Below, in pieces: positions 8,410 to 17,516 of a stretch of DNA of 64,000 nucleotides (its first letter is position 1; each line of letters opens with the position of its first letter). The translations under genes and the position numbers were made by a program. Origin of the DNA: PALSA-1003 sp963791945 (GTDB lineage: Bacteria; Pseudomonadota; Gammaproteobacteria; Burkholderiales; Casimicrobiaceae); contig CAWBUD010000002.1 in NCBI GenBank assembly GCA_963791945.1, positions 3,162,001 to 3,226,000 of the forward strand, in the 5' to 3' direction. The notes below the pieces were generated by a model, which was given only the letters and a program-made list of their open reading frames with translations, was not told where the DNA came from and did no database searches.

Positions 8410-9348
8410 CTATTGCGGGTTCTCTGCGATGTTTACCAGCACGAGACGACCGCGGGCGCAAGGCGCGAAGTGGTAGTAGTTCGCGAATTTCTTGCCCTTC
8501 GCGTTCACGCCTTCGACTCTGATGTAGGCGGTGCCGGGCTTGGCGGAGAACTCGATCGGCGCGCTCGCGCTCAAGAAGCGCTCGGAGTACACGGCGACGT
8601 CCGCGTCGATGCCGCTCAGCCCCCGGATCGCTCCGACCTGTTTCGCATCGAAGCCCTGCGCGGCGAGCAGCGCCTTGAGATCCTTCTTGAGCGCCGCGTC
8701 GTGCACCGCCTCATACGCCGCCCTCACCGCCTGCTCGTCCAGCCTGGGCGCGGTCGCGTCGGCGCGCGTGCCGTGAATCCAGTCGCCCTGGCTCACTTCA
8801 TTGATCAGAGGCTTCGAGACGGGCAGATCGAACTCGAAGCTGCCATGCTGCTTGTGCACCACCTGGCCGACCGCTCGATCAGGGTCGTCCTTCACTCTGC
8901 TCTGCCAATAGCGGCCGCCGACCTCCTCCTCGCGGCTGCTGCCGTCGAAGGATCTGCCGGCGGCGAAGTACTTTGAGGCTCCCTTGGCGAGCGTCACCTC
9001 GAGGTAGCTCGCGTCGCGCAATTGCGACAGCGCGCGCGCCTGGGTCATGGGACAGGCGGAGCCCGCGATCATCGGCGAGGCGATCGCCTTGTTTGTGACA
9101 TATACGACGGTACCTTTCCCGTTCGGATCCGGGTAGGCGACGCCGTCGACGACGTCGAACTCGCCGAGATTGATCTCCTTGAAGTGTCCCTTGACCGGCG
9201 CGGGATACGTGTAGGGCGGGATCGTCTCCTCGGCGACCCTGGCCGTTTTCTTTTCCTGCGCAACGGGAGTCTCGGCTTCTCTGCCGCATGCCGAAAGCGC
9301 GACCGCAACGACGCACGCGGCCAGCACGCCCAAGCAAACATCTTTCAT
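8410..9348 (-). CDS. predicted lipoprotein of unknown function
   Basis: A 312-residue lipoprotein: hydrophobic signal ending in the lipobox LSAC (Cys at residue 21) with GREAE after it, so it probably reaches the outer membrane. The ATG at 9348 is supported by AGGGAG about eight bases upstream. The mature part is soluble, with the segments TIPPYTYPAP, GTVVYVTNKAIASP and RVEGVNAKGKKFANYYHFAP. I do not recognise the family. It lies just downstream of another small exported protein on the same strand. Confidence 0.75.
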   Translation of the reverse strand: MKDVCLGVLAACVVAVALSACGREAETPVAQEKKTARVAEETIPPYTYPAPVKGHFKEINLGEFDVVDGVAYPDPNGKGTVVYVTNKAIASPMIAGSACPMTQARALSQLRDASYLEVTLAKGASKYFAAGRSFDGSSREEEVGGRYWQSRVKDDPDRAVGQVVHKQHGSFEFDLPVSKPLINEVSQGDWIHGTRADATAPRLDEQAVRAAYEAVHDAALKKDLKALLAAQGFDAKQVGAIRGLSGIDADVAVYSERFLSASAPIEFSAKPGTAYIRVEGVNAKGKKFANYYHFAPCARGRLVLVNIAENPQ

Positions 9349-9434
9349 CGGTACGCTCCCTGGCGGCCGCCGTGCATCCCGCAGCCCGCCCACAGCCGTC
9401 GCTTTATGCCGGATTGTGGCCGCCGTTGCCGCGG

Positions 9435-9878
9435 CTACTGGCTCACCAGGCACTGGCTCCCGTCCAGCCTGAATCTCTGGGTCATCGTGGACGTGCTGCT
9501 CCCGTTCGCGTCCTTGGTCGCCTTCTTCACCGTCAGCGTCGCCTTCTGGCCGTCGACGGCGAGGACGCCATTGGCTTTGACGTCGTTCGAGAAATCCTGC
9601 TCGGTTGCAGACATCTGCTTCATCATGCCGGTCATCATGTCGCGATCCTTCGGAGGCATCGCCTTCCATTGATCCTGCATTTCCCTGGTCGAGAGCTTGT
9701 TGGCCTCGTCCATCTTGCCGGCATGGACGAGTCCCATCTGCTTGACCGCCGTCCTGCCGCATGGGTGATCGAGAATGGCCGCGCCTTTGATTTCCGACCC
9801 CCCCGCGATCGCGCCGCCGCAGAGCGAGAACGCGAGCGCGGAGCGCAAGCAACCTGTCACGATCCGACGATGCTCCAT
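9435..9878 (-). CDS. small exported protein of unknown function
   Basis: A 147-residue protein with a signal peptide (SALAFSLCGGAIAGG) and an excellent ribosome-binding site (AAGGGAG before ATG at 9878). The mature protein is rich in Met, Lys and Gln (WKAMPPKDRDMMTGMMKQMS) and ends in two beta-strand-like segments (GQKATLTVKKATKD, TQRFRLDGSQCLVSQ). It contains two Cys residues (one at DHPCGR and one near the C-terminus) that could form a disulfide in the periplasm. It may be co-transcribed with the lipoprotein downstream. Function unknown. Confidence 0.75.
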   Translation of the reverse strand: MEHRRIVTGCLRSALAFSLCGGAIAGGSEIKGAAILDHPCGRTAVKQMGLVHAGKMDEANKLSTREMQDQWKAMPPKDRDMMTGMMKQMSATEQDFSNDVKANGVLAVDGQKATLTVKKATKDANGSSTSTMTQRFRLDGSQCLVSQ

Positions 9879-10039
9879 TGTTTTTCTCCCTTGTTATGGG
9901 CTCCCAGCCCGTAGCGGCGCCCTGAGTCGCACAGCGTAGCACCGGGGGGCCGTCGAATCACGCGCCGCTGCAGCTACGCCGTTCGCCGGAAGTGTGAACG
10001 AGGATCCACTGCTCGGTGGACTTGTGCTAGCGTCACGAA

Positions 10040-11008
10040 ATGCGCGAGAGTCGCGACATGTCGCGTTCGAAGCGAGAGGCCTGGCCGGCGCTGCCGTATG
10101 CGGAGCTCCGCGATACGTACGCGACCCTGCACCTCTGGACCCAGGTCGCAGGCAAGGTCCGTCTCGCCTGCACGCCCTGGCTCAACCATTCGTGGCACGT
10201 GCCGCTGTACCTCACGGCGCGCGGTCTGACGACGTCGCCGATCTTTCACGGAGAGCGTTCCTTCTCCATCGACTTCGACTTCATCGATCACGTGCTCGTC
10301 GTCGCCGACAGCGAAGGCGCACGCAGGAATGTCGCGCTGGAGCCGCGCAGCGTCGCCGACTTCTACGCGGCGGTCATGGCAGCGCTCGCCGAGCTGTCGC
10401 TGCCGGTGCGCATCCATGAGACGCCGAACGAGATCGCGGAAGCTATCCCGTTCAGCGAGGATACCGTGCACGCGCACTACGTCGGCGAGCATGCGCAGCG
10501 CCTGTGGCGAGCGCTGCTCCAGGTCGGACGCGTGCTCTCGCAGTTCCGAACGGCGTTCATCGGCAAGTCCAGCCCGGTGCATTTCTTCTGGGGCAGCTTC
10601 GATCTTGCGGTGACCCGCTTTTCGGGCAGGCGCGCACCGTTGCACACGGGTCAGGTGCCGCACCTGCCGCGGGCGGTGCTGCGCGAAGCGTATTCGCACG
10701 AAGTGAGCAGCGCCGGGTTCTGGCCGGGAAGCGGCGTGGTCGACTACGCCGCCTTCTACTCGTACGCGTATCCCGAACCGGACGGATTCCGAGCCGCACC
10801 CGTCGAGCCGCAGGCGGCGAAGTACGATCAGGCGCTCGGCGAGTTCCTGCTGCCGTACGACGCGGTCAGAACGGCGGCGGATCCGGATGCCGCGCTTCTG
10901 GCGTTTCTGCAGTCCACCTATGAAGCGGCGGCGGACTGCGCCCGGTGGGATCGCGCAGCGCTGGAGTGCCAACCGGGCAAGCCTTGCGTTCCGCGCCCGG
11001 TCGACTAA
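10040..11008 (+). CDS. DUF5996 family protein
   Basis: A 322-residue cytoplasmic protein of the DUF5996 family. Recognisable parts are WPALPYAELRDTYATLHLWTQ near the start, the NHSWHVPLYLTARGLTTSPI block, SFSIDFDFIDH, FRTAFIGKSSPVHFFWGSFDLA in the middle, and SHEVSSAGFWPGSG with DYAAFYSYAYPEP near the end. The family is widespread in bacteria with no established biochemical role. ATG at 10040 or at 10058 (six residues later) are both possible. A 161-base gap to the divergent exported-protein gene would hold both promoters. Confidence 0.88.
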   Translation: MRESRDMSRSKREAWPALPYAELRDTYATLHLWTQVAGKVRLACTPWLNHSWHVPLYLTARGLTTSPIFHGERSFSIDFDFIDHVLVVADSEGARRNVALEPRSVADFYAAVMAALAELSLPVRIHETPNEIAEAIPFSEDTVHAHYVGEHAQRLWRALLQVGRVLSQFRTAFIGKSSPVHFFWGSFDLAVTRFSGRRAPLHTGQVPHLPRAVLREAYSHEVSSAGFWPGSGVVDYAAFYSYAYPEPDGFRAAPVEPQAAKYDQALGEFLLPYDAVRTAADPDAALLAFLQSTYEAAADCARWDRAALECQPGKPCVPRPVD

Positions 11009-11026
11009 GCGCGGCGACACGAACGA

Positions 11027-12886
11027 TCAGCGTTGCTCAGGCGTCGCCGCCAGGCGCGACTCCGCTTTCGCAAGCATCGCCTGGAAGCGAGGATGGTTCC
11101 GTATCGGATCGAGGTCCGAGTCGATCTTCCACCAGTTGAGGCTCTGCACCTGCGCATCCCGGAAGACAGGCTCCAGCAGCTTGAGCGCCTCGTCAATTTC
11201 TCCGAGCTTCACCATGCCGCAAGCCAGGTTGTACATGAGGTTGTAGTTCTCCGGGTCGAGGAGCATCGCGCGATTGGCCCATTCCTTCGCGCGGTCGGCA
11301 TCACGCAGAATCGCGAGCGACATCACGCCGAAGCCCAGCGCCACGCCGTGATCGGGCTCGGCGACGATCACCTTCTCGACCCGCTCGAGCGTGCGTCGGG
11401 CGGCACGCATCGCAGCCTCCTTGTCGCCGAGCGCCTCGTGACACGAGATGCTCATGCCCAACGCCCAGAAATCCGTCTCGATCGCCGCGGCGGCCTTTTC
11501 GAGACATGCGATCGCTTCCGGGTAGCGCCGCAAGGCAATGAAGCAGCGCGCCGCGGCCGAGTTGACTTCGTACGCATCGGGATCGAGCCTGAGCGCGATG
11601 GCGTGCTCCGCGAGCGACTCGTCGTACCGGCCCGCGTCACCCAGGACGCGTCCCTTGGCGGCGTGCGCTTCGGCGAGATCCGGCGCCAGCGCGAGGGCCC
11701 GCTCCGCCGCGTCCCAGCCGGTGTCGTCGCCCACGATGGCGAGAAGAACCGTGTTCGATTGCGAAACCGAGAGCAACGCCCAGGCGCGGGCGTAGTTGGG
11801 ATCGATCTCCACGGCCCGCTTGCAAAGCCGCACCGTGACTTCGCGGTGGCGCAAATTTCCGGTCGCGTTGTACTGCCGAGCCATGAGATAGAGCTTGTAG
11901 GCTTCCGGGTTGGTGGTCGAGCGGCGCTCGATCGCCTCGCGCTCCGCCGGCAACAGCGTCAGTTTCAGTGCCTTGACGATGGCCTCGGAGATCTCGTCCT
12001 GCAGCGCGAAGATGTCGTCGATGTTGCGGTCGTAGCGCTCCGCCCAGAGGTGGCTGTCGGTCGCGCCCTCGATCAGCTGCGCGGTGATGCGCACGCGATT
12101 GCCCGACTTGCGCACGCTCCCCTCGAGCACATGGCTCACCTTGAGCGCTCGCGCGACCTGCCCGACGTCGATCGGCTTGCCCTTGAAGCTGAACGCGGTC
12201 ACCCGCGAGACCACGGTAAGCGCCGACACCTTGGACAGATCCGTGATGATGTCCTCGGTGATGCCGTCGCTGAAGTATTCCTGCTCCGGATCCCCGCTCA
12301 TGTTGGCGAACGGCAACACGCAGACCGAGAGCCGCCGCTTCTGAGGCTGGGTCGCGGGCGACGAGATCCCCGGTGCTGCCGCGCGCATCGCGAAGACGTG
12401 CACGGGGCGCTCGATGTTCCTGACCGTATGCTCGCCCAGGTCGTCGAATTCGATTGGCACTTTACCCGCGGCCTGGTCGCGCACGGGGCGCGAGACCGCG
12501 ACGCCCCCCGGCGAAGCGAGCGTCTGGAGCCGCGCGGCGACGTTGACGCCATCGCCGTAGATGTCGTCGCCGTCGACGATGACTTCGCCGAGCGTGACGC
12601 CGATCCGATAGCGGATGCGCTCAGGCTCGGGCGCGGCCCGGTCGGCCTCGGTGGCCTCCTGGATCTCCTGCACGCAAATGACGGCCGAAACGACGCTGCC
12701 GAACTCCACGAGCGCGCCATCCCCCATGAGCTTGACGATCCGCCCGCCGTGCTCGGCCACGCGCGGATCGAAGATCGTCTTTCGGTTCTGCTTGAGCCGT
12801 TCCAGCGTGCCGGCCTCGTCGCGTTCCATGAGGCCGCTGTAGCCGACGACGTCGGCGGAGACGATGACGGTGAGCTTGTGCTGCAC
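11027..12886 (-). CDS. class III adenylate/guanylate cyclase with TolB-like and TPR domains
   Basis: About 619 residues in three parts. The first (residues about 1-165) is a class III nucleotide cyclase homology domain, with both metal-binding Asp positions kept (SADVVGYS and LMGDGALVEF). A TolB/FlgO-like domain follows (VLPFANMSGDPEQEYFSDGI, VLEGSVRKSGNRVRITAQLI), then TPR repeats to the C-terminus (DPNYARAWALLSVSQ, LDPENYNLMYNLACGMVKL). No membrane segment was seen. The cyclase may make cAMP; the TPRs probably bind a partner. The GTG at 12886 starts right at the domain; an ATG at 12940 would leave only 11 bases to the divergent SDR. Confidence 0.88.
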   Translation of the reverse strand: MQHKLTVIVSADVVGYSGLMERDEAGTLERLKQNRKTIFDPRVAEHGGRIVKLMGDGALVEFGSVVSAVICVQEIQEATEADRAAPEPERIRYRIGVTLGEVIVDGDDIYGDGVNVAARLQTLASPGGVAVSRPVRDQAAGKVPIEFDDLGEHTVRNIERPVHVFAMRAAAPGISSPATQPQKRRLSVCVLPFANMSGDPEQEYFSDGITEDIITDLSKVSALTVVSRVTAFSFKGKPIDVGQVARALKVSHVLEGSVRKSGNRVRITAQLIEGATDSHLWAERYDRNIDDIFALQDEISEAIVKALKLTLLPAEREAIERRSTTNPEAYKLYLMARQYNATGNLRHREVTVRLCKRAVEIDPNYARAWALLSVSQSNTVLLAIVGDDTGWDAAERALALAPDLAEAHAAKGRVLGDAGRYDESLAEHAIALRLDPDAYEVNSAAARCFIALRRYPEAIACLEKAAAAIETDFWALGMSISCHEALGDKEAAMRAARRTLERVEKVIVAEPDHGVALGFGVMSLAILRDADRAKEWANRAMLLDPENYNLMYNLACGMVKLGEIDEALKLLEPVFRDAQVQSLNWWKIDSDLDPIRNHPRFQAMLAKAESRLAATPEQR

Positions 12887-12951
12887 GAATGGGCGCCGTT
12901 TGAGCTGGCGTATGATTCGAACGAACGTAGAGCAAATCATACGACAATCCC

Positions 12952-13728
12952 GTGCCTCGCATCTTCGTCACCGGCGCGGCCGATGGCCTCGGACGATTGG
13001 CCGCGCAGCGCCTGATCGCCGAGGGCCATCGGGTCGTTCTCCACGCGCGAAATCCCGCGCGGGCGAAGGAAGCCCTCGCGGCAGCGCCCGGCGCGGAAGC
13101 GACCGTGTCGGGCGATCTCTCCAGCATCGCCGAATGCCGGAACATCGCCGGCGAGGTCAACGCCCTCGGAAGCTTCGATGCCGTGATTCACAACGCCGGC
13201 GTGGGCTATCGCGAGCGCCGGCGAATCGAAACCGTCGACGGATTGCCGCTGGTGTTTGCCGTCAACACGCTCGCGCCTTACATTCTCACTGCACTGATCA
13301 GCAAGCCGAAGCGGCTGGTGTATTTGAGCTCCGGCATGCATCGCAGCGGCGACGCGAGTCTCGAAGACCTGCTGTGGCGCGAACGGCCCTGGAATGGATC
13401 GGCCGCCTATGCCGACTCGAAGCTGCACGACGCGATCCTCGCCTTCGCGGTCGCGCGCCGATGGCCCGACGTGCTATCGAATGCCGTCGAGCCGGGGTGG
13501 GTGGCGACCAAGATGGGCGGTCCCGGGGCGCCCGACGATCTCGAGGCGGGCGCGACGACGCAAGCGTGGCTCGCGACCAGCAACGATTCCGCCGCGACCG
13601 TCAGCGGTGAATACTTCTATCACCAGCGGCGGCGGGCACCCGTGGCAGCGGTCCGCGACGAGCGCGTCCAGGAGCGCTTGATGGCGGAGTGCGCGAGGAT
13701 CTCGGGCGTAGCGTTTCCGACCGACTGA
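12952..13728 (+). CDS. SDR family oxidoreductase
   Basis: A 258-residue short-chain dehydrogenase/reductase starting at GTG. The nucleotide motif TGAADGLG is at residues 7-14, NAG appears in VIHNAGVGY, Ser in VYLSSGMH, and the catalytic pair Tyr153/Lys157 in YADSK. The form resembles the retinol-dehydrogenase/WWOX-like atypical SDRs. The substrate is unknown. It is divergent from the cyclase gene with very little space between, so the two promoters must overlap the coding ends. Confidence 0.88.
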   Translation: MPRIFVTGAADGLGRLAAQRLIAEGHRVVLHARNPARAKEALAAAPGAEATVSGDLSSIAECRNIAGEVNALGSFDAVIHNAGVGYRERRRIETVDGLPLVFAVNTLAPYILTALISKPKRLVYLSSGMHRSGDASLEDLLWRERPWNGSAAYADSKLHDAILAFAVARRWPDVLSNAVEPGWVATKMGGPGAPDDLEAGATTQAWLATSNDSAATVSGEYFYHQRRRAPVAAVRDERVQERLMAECARISGVAFPTD

Positions 13729-13811
13729 AAGCATGCGGCCAAGGCAAACGAGCAGCAGGGACCGCTGCCGGTCTCGATTTCGCAGGAGGTCGCGGCAGAT
13801 CGGCGACCTAG

Positions 13812-14789
13812 TTACCGGATGACCTCGTCGGCGCGCACGAGCAGCGATTGCGGGACTGCGAGCCCGAGCGCCTTGGCAGTTCTCACGTTGATCGCGAGCT
13901 GGAACTTGGTTGGTTGTTCGACTGGCAGCTCGCCGGGCTTTGCGCCTTTGAAGATCTTGTCGGCGAAGCTTGCGAACCGGAAGTAGAGGTCGGGGTAGTT
14001 CACCGCGTACGCGATCAAGCCTCCAGCCTCGACGAACTCGCGCGCCGGATAGGCGGCGGGCAGACGATGGCGAGCCGCCAGATCGACGATGGTCGGCTGA
14101 TTCATCTGAGTAAGGCCGTCCGCCCCGATGATGAGCGCATCGACATGCTGCCGGGTCGCCTTCTCGAACGCGCCGCGCAGGTCGGCCTCGTCTCTCACGT
14201 CCAGAAGCTCGGCCTGGAGATCCAGGGAACGTGCCGCGGCCTTGGTCTCTTCCCACTCCGGCGTGGCGGCGGGATTGCCCATGTTGTGAAGGAGCGCTAC
14301 GTGGGAGAGACTCGGAACGAGCTCCTTGAGGAGCTCGATTCGCTTCGCCGTCAACTCCGTGCTGAAGGTCGTCACGCCGGTGATGTTGCCGCCCGGATGC
14401 GCGAAGCTCGTTACGATGGCACTCGGGTCGCCCATCGTAGCCATTACCACAGGGATCGTCGCCGTCGCAGCTTTGGCCGCATTCGCCGCGGGCGTTCCGC
14501 GAGTCACGATCAGGTCGACCTTGAGGCGTACCAGTTCGGCGGCGAGCTCCGAGAACCGTTCGGCCCGTCCGTCGGCCGACCGGTACTCGATGACGAGGTT
14601 CCGACCTTCGACGTAACCCAGCTCTCTCAACCCTTTGCGTAACGCGTCCAGATTGGCGGCGTTCTGGGCCGCCGGTACTGCTTCCAGCATGCCGATGCGA
14701 TAGACCTTGCCGGTCTGCTGCGCGCGCGGCGCCGACGAGGCAGCCAAAAGACCGAGCGCAACGCCGGCGATGAACACTCGTCGATCCAT
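13812..14789 (-). CDS. ABC transporter substrate-binding protein (ABC_sub_bind family)
   Basis: A 325-residue periplasmic binding protein with a cleavable signal (RVFIAGVALGLLAASSAPRA) and the full ABC_sub_bind pattern: YRIGMLEA, LRKGLRELGYVEGRNLVIEYR, AAELVRLKVDLIVTRGTPA, SFAHPGGNITGV, and the C-terminal QPTKFQLAINVRTAKALGL and LLVRADEVI. The family often occurs as orphan binding proteins in Betaproteobacteria; no permease or ATPase lies nearby. A deleted copy of the same family lies at 48625-49094. Ligand unknown. Confidence 0.92.
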   Translation of the reverse strand: MDRRVFIAGVALGLLAASSAPRAQQTGKVYRIGMLEAVPAAQNAANLDALRKGLRELGYVEGRNLVIEYRSADGRAERFSELAAELVRLKVDLIVTRGTPAANAAKAATATIPVVMATMGDPSAIVTSFAHPGGNITGVTTFSTELTAKRIELLKELVPSLSHVALLHNMGNPAATPEWEETKAAARSLDLQAELLDVRDEADLRGAFEKATRQHVDALIIGADGLTQMNQPTIVDLAARHRLPAAYPAREFVEAGGLIAYAVNYPDLYFRFASFADKIFKGAKPGELPVEQPTKFQLAINVRTAKALGLAVPQSLLVRADEVIR

Positions 14790-14857
14790 GCGTCTCTCAG
14801 TCCATCGCGCGCAAGTGTCATAACCGGGGATCAAGGCTTTGCCGCCTTCCCGGGCGC

Positions 14858-16828
14858 TCATGCCAGCCCCATCCGCCGCAGGAACGGCTGCCAGCGCGGA
14901 TCGCTGTGAAGCGACCGCAGAATCACGTCCGTGGCTGTATACGTCGTCCCTGGGTCGCGTTGCGCATAAGCGCGTTCGAGCCATTCGAACGCCTTGTCGA
15001 CCTCGTCGCGGTACGCGTAGGCCTCCGCAATCTGGTAGGCCGCGGTCCAGCCGAAGCCGTCGATCAGCGCCTGCAACGCGGCCTCCGAGTCCGCCGCGTG
15101 CCCCAGGGCGTGATGGATCATCGCGGACGCCAGGTTGCGGAAGACGTCGTGCGACTCGGCTCCTGCCAAAGAGAGCGCCTCCTCCGTCCGACCTTGGAAC
15201 AGCCGCGTGATCGCCAGGAACGCGTGGTTCAAGCCAGCCCGCGGAGCGAGGTCGAGCGCGAGCTGAAACGATGCCGCCGCCTCGTCGAAGCGCTCGCACA
15301 TCACGGCCACCATCGCCGCCTGGCGATGCGTGGGCGCCGAAAGAGGATCGAGAGCGACTGCCTTGCGGGTAAGCTCGAGCGCCTCGTCGACCCGGCCCAG
15401 AATCCTCGCCAGCACCGCCGTCGTGCGCAGCGCATTGGCGTCTCCGGGGGCGAGCTCCAGCGCGCGACGGAACGACGCTTCGGCCGCCGCAAAGTTCCAG
15501 TCGTGGCCCCCAAGCACGTTACCAAGTGCGATGTGGGCTTCGGCCAGATCCGGAGCCAGCCGCAGCGCACTTTGCGCGGCCTCCCGTGCGCGCTCGAAGC
15601 CTTCGCCGATCGGGGAGAAGCCGTACCCCGCTTGCAGCTGGTGGATATGCGACAGCCCTGCCCACGCCAGCGCAAAGCTAGGGTCGATCGCCAACGCCCG
15701 CCGGAAGAGATCGATCGCCTTGTCGCTGTCGGCCTGCGTGATCCGCTCTCCGTAAAACTTGCCCTGCAGGTAGAGCTGGAACGCTTCGGGATTGTCGCTG
15801 CGTCCAGTGGCGGCCCTGCGTACTTCGGCCGCCGCTCCGCTGGTTGCTTCGGTCTGGGCTCGCTCGGGCATCAGCGCGGCGCGCAACTCTTTGACCACCG
15901 ACTGCGCGATGTCGTCCTGCACCGCGAAGATGTCTTCGAGCTCGCGGTCGTAGGTCTCCGACCAGAGGTGCGAATCCGAGGACACCTCGATGAGCTGCGC
16001 AGTGATGCGCACGCGCTTGCCCGACTTGCGGACGCTGCCTTCGAGCACGGTCGCGACGTTGAGCTTCTGCGCGACGGTCGGAATGTCGACGTCCTTGCCC
16101 TTGAACGAGAAAGCCGACGTCCGCGACGCGACGCGCAGGCCGCGGATCTTGGTGAGCACGTTGAGCAACTCCTCGGACAATCCGTCTGCGAAATATTCGT
16201 TCTCCTCGTCGCGGCTCATGTTGACGAAGGGCAGCACGGCGATCGACGGCGTTTCCTTGTCCGCCGGCGCCGCCTGCGACTTCAGTGCCGGGAAGCTGTG
16301 CGGCAGCTCCGGATGGCAGAGCTGGAAAACGGATTCGGGCCGCCCGAGGTCCTTCAAGCCGTGCGATCCGAGCGCCTTGACGCTCGCCAGCGGCGGAAGG
16401 TGGTCGCGGCCAAGATCGTGCGTCGACTCGGACAGCAGCGTCTGCCCGCCGTGCCCGGCGGCGAGGAGCCGCGCGACCCGATTGAGCGGTGCGCCGAAAT
16501 AATCGCCGTCGCGCAGTTCGACCGCGCCCGAGTGGAGGGCCATGCGCACGCGCAGCTTCGCTGCTTCGGGCCACGGCTCGCGTTGAAGCGCGCGCTGCGC
16601 TTCGAGTGCTGAGGCGAGCGCGTCGGGCGCCGTGTGGAATGCTGCGCAGAACGCATCTCCACCCGTCTTGAACACGTGCCCGTCGTGATCCTCGATGCAG
16701 TGTCGCAGCAGCGCATCGTGGCGGGCGAGCGCAGCGCGCATCGCCGAAGCATGCGCTTCCCACAGCCGCGTGCTCCCTTCGATATCGGTGAAGAGCAGCG
16801 TTACGGTGCCGGTCGGGAAGTCTGCCAT
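14858..16828 (-). CDS. class III cyclase with TolB-like and TPR domains
   Basis: A 656-residue relative of the protein at 11027. The cyclase domain is at the very start (VTLLFTDIEGSTRLWE, with the metal Asp; the second Asp is in FKTGGDAFCAAF). It continues with a TolB-like region (IAVLPFVNMSRDEENEYFAD, VLEGSVRKSGKRVRITAQLI) and TPR repeats (DPSFALAWAGLSHIHQL, APGDANALRTTAVLARI). The C-terminal end EWLERAYAQRDPG is typical of this family. Both cyclase genes are transcribed leftward, separated by the SDR and the binding-protein gene. The CDGSH gene lies upstream on the same strand. Confidence 0.9.
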   Translation of the reverse strand: MADFPTGTVTLLFTDIEGSTRLWEAHASAMRAALARHDALLRHCIEDHDGHVFKTGGDAFCAAFHTAPDALASALEAQRALQREPWPEAAKLRVRMALHSGAVELRDGDYFGAPLNRVARLLAAGHGGQTLLSESTHDLGRDHLPPLASVKALGSHGLKDLGRPESVFQLCHPELPHSFPALKSQAAPADKETPSIAVLPFVNMSRDEENEYFADGLSEELLNVLTKIRGLRVASRTSAFSFKGKDVDIPTVAQKLNVATVLEGSVRKSGKRVRITAQLIEVSSDSHLWSETYDRELEDIFAVQDDIAQSVVKELRAALMPERAQTEATSGAAAEVRRAATGRSDNPEAFQLYLQGKFYGERITQADSDKAIDLFRRALAIDPSFALAWAGLSHIHQLQAGYGFSPIGEGFERAREAAQSALRLAPDLAEAHIALGNVLGGHDWNFAAAEASFRRALELAPGDANALRTTAVLARILGRVDEALELTRKAVALDPLSAPTHRQAAMVAVMCERFDEAAASFQLALDLAPRAGLNHAFLAITRLFQGRTEEALSLAGAESHDVFRNLASAMIHHALGHAADSEAALQALIDGFGWTAAYQIAEAYAYRDEVDKAFEWLERAYAQRDPGTTYTATDVILRSLHSDPRWQPFLRRMGLA

Positions 16829-16917
16829 CGTTCGGTCCGCGCCGGGAGGGCGGAGCCCGCCAATGATACCGCCCGAGGGATCGGCGGCGCACGCTCGGAC
16901 CAGCCACTCGAGCTACC

Positions 16918-17322
16918 TCAGCCGCGGAAGCCGTTCCTCTCGTGACTGCCGTCGCAATAGGGCTTGGTCTGCGACCCGCCGCACCGGCAGAGGAATGTCG
17001 ACAGTCCCGTGGCCTCGCGACCATCGACGTCGAGGACGGCGAGCGGCCCGTCGCATCGATTGGGCCCGTTCGGAAGCGGGGTTATGGTCACCTTTCCGCT
17101 CGCCACCGCGACGGTCTCGACGTCCCGCGCTAACCGGGCCGGGTCGGTGAATCTCATCCGCACGTGCGCGCCATCGCAGAACGGCTTGTCCGCCGAATGG
17201 CCGCAGCGGCACAGCACGGCCGTCGACAGCTCGCGGTGCCCGGTCTTCGTGACCACCACGATGTCGCCCGTGACGACGTTCGGGCCGTCGGGGCAGACGC
17301 GCATGACATTTGTCTCGGCCAT
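16918..17322 (-). CDS. CDGSH iron-sulfur domain protein with two CDGSH motifs
   Basis: A 134-residue protein with two complete CDGSH [2Fe-2S] sites: Cys38, Cys40, Cys49 and His53 (CRCGHSADKPFCDGAH), and Cys112, Cys114, Cys123 and His127 (CRCGGSQTKPYCDGSH). Each binds a redox-active, labile 2Fe-2S cluster by three Cys and one His. The double arrangement in a single chain resembles the mitochondrial CISD3/MiNT type. It is soluble with no signal peptide. Its start codon comes one base after the stop of an antisense-overlapping open frame discussed under findings. Confidence 0.93.
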   Translation of the reverse strand: MAETNVMRVCPDGPNVVTGDIVVVTKTGHRELSTAVLCRCGHSADKPFCDGAHVRMRFTDPARLARDVETVAVASGKVTITPLPNGPNRCDGPLAVLDVDGREATGLSTFLCRCGGSQTKPYCDGSHERNGFRG

Positions 17323-17516
17323 CCTACATCTGCTTGAACCGATGCACGTAGGGATCGCTAACGGGCAGGAGCTCCTTGCGCTGCTTCCGAGCGTCGAATC
17401 GGAGGGCGTGGATCGAAAGGCGCGGCGGCCAATGGGGCAATTGCCGGCGGAACGCAGCCCGTCGATAATGGCCGCCGGCAGTGGCCGAAGCGAAGAAACC
17501 GTCGAAAGAAATGTGA

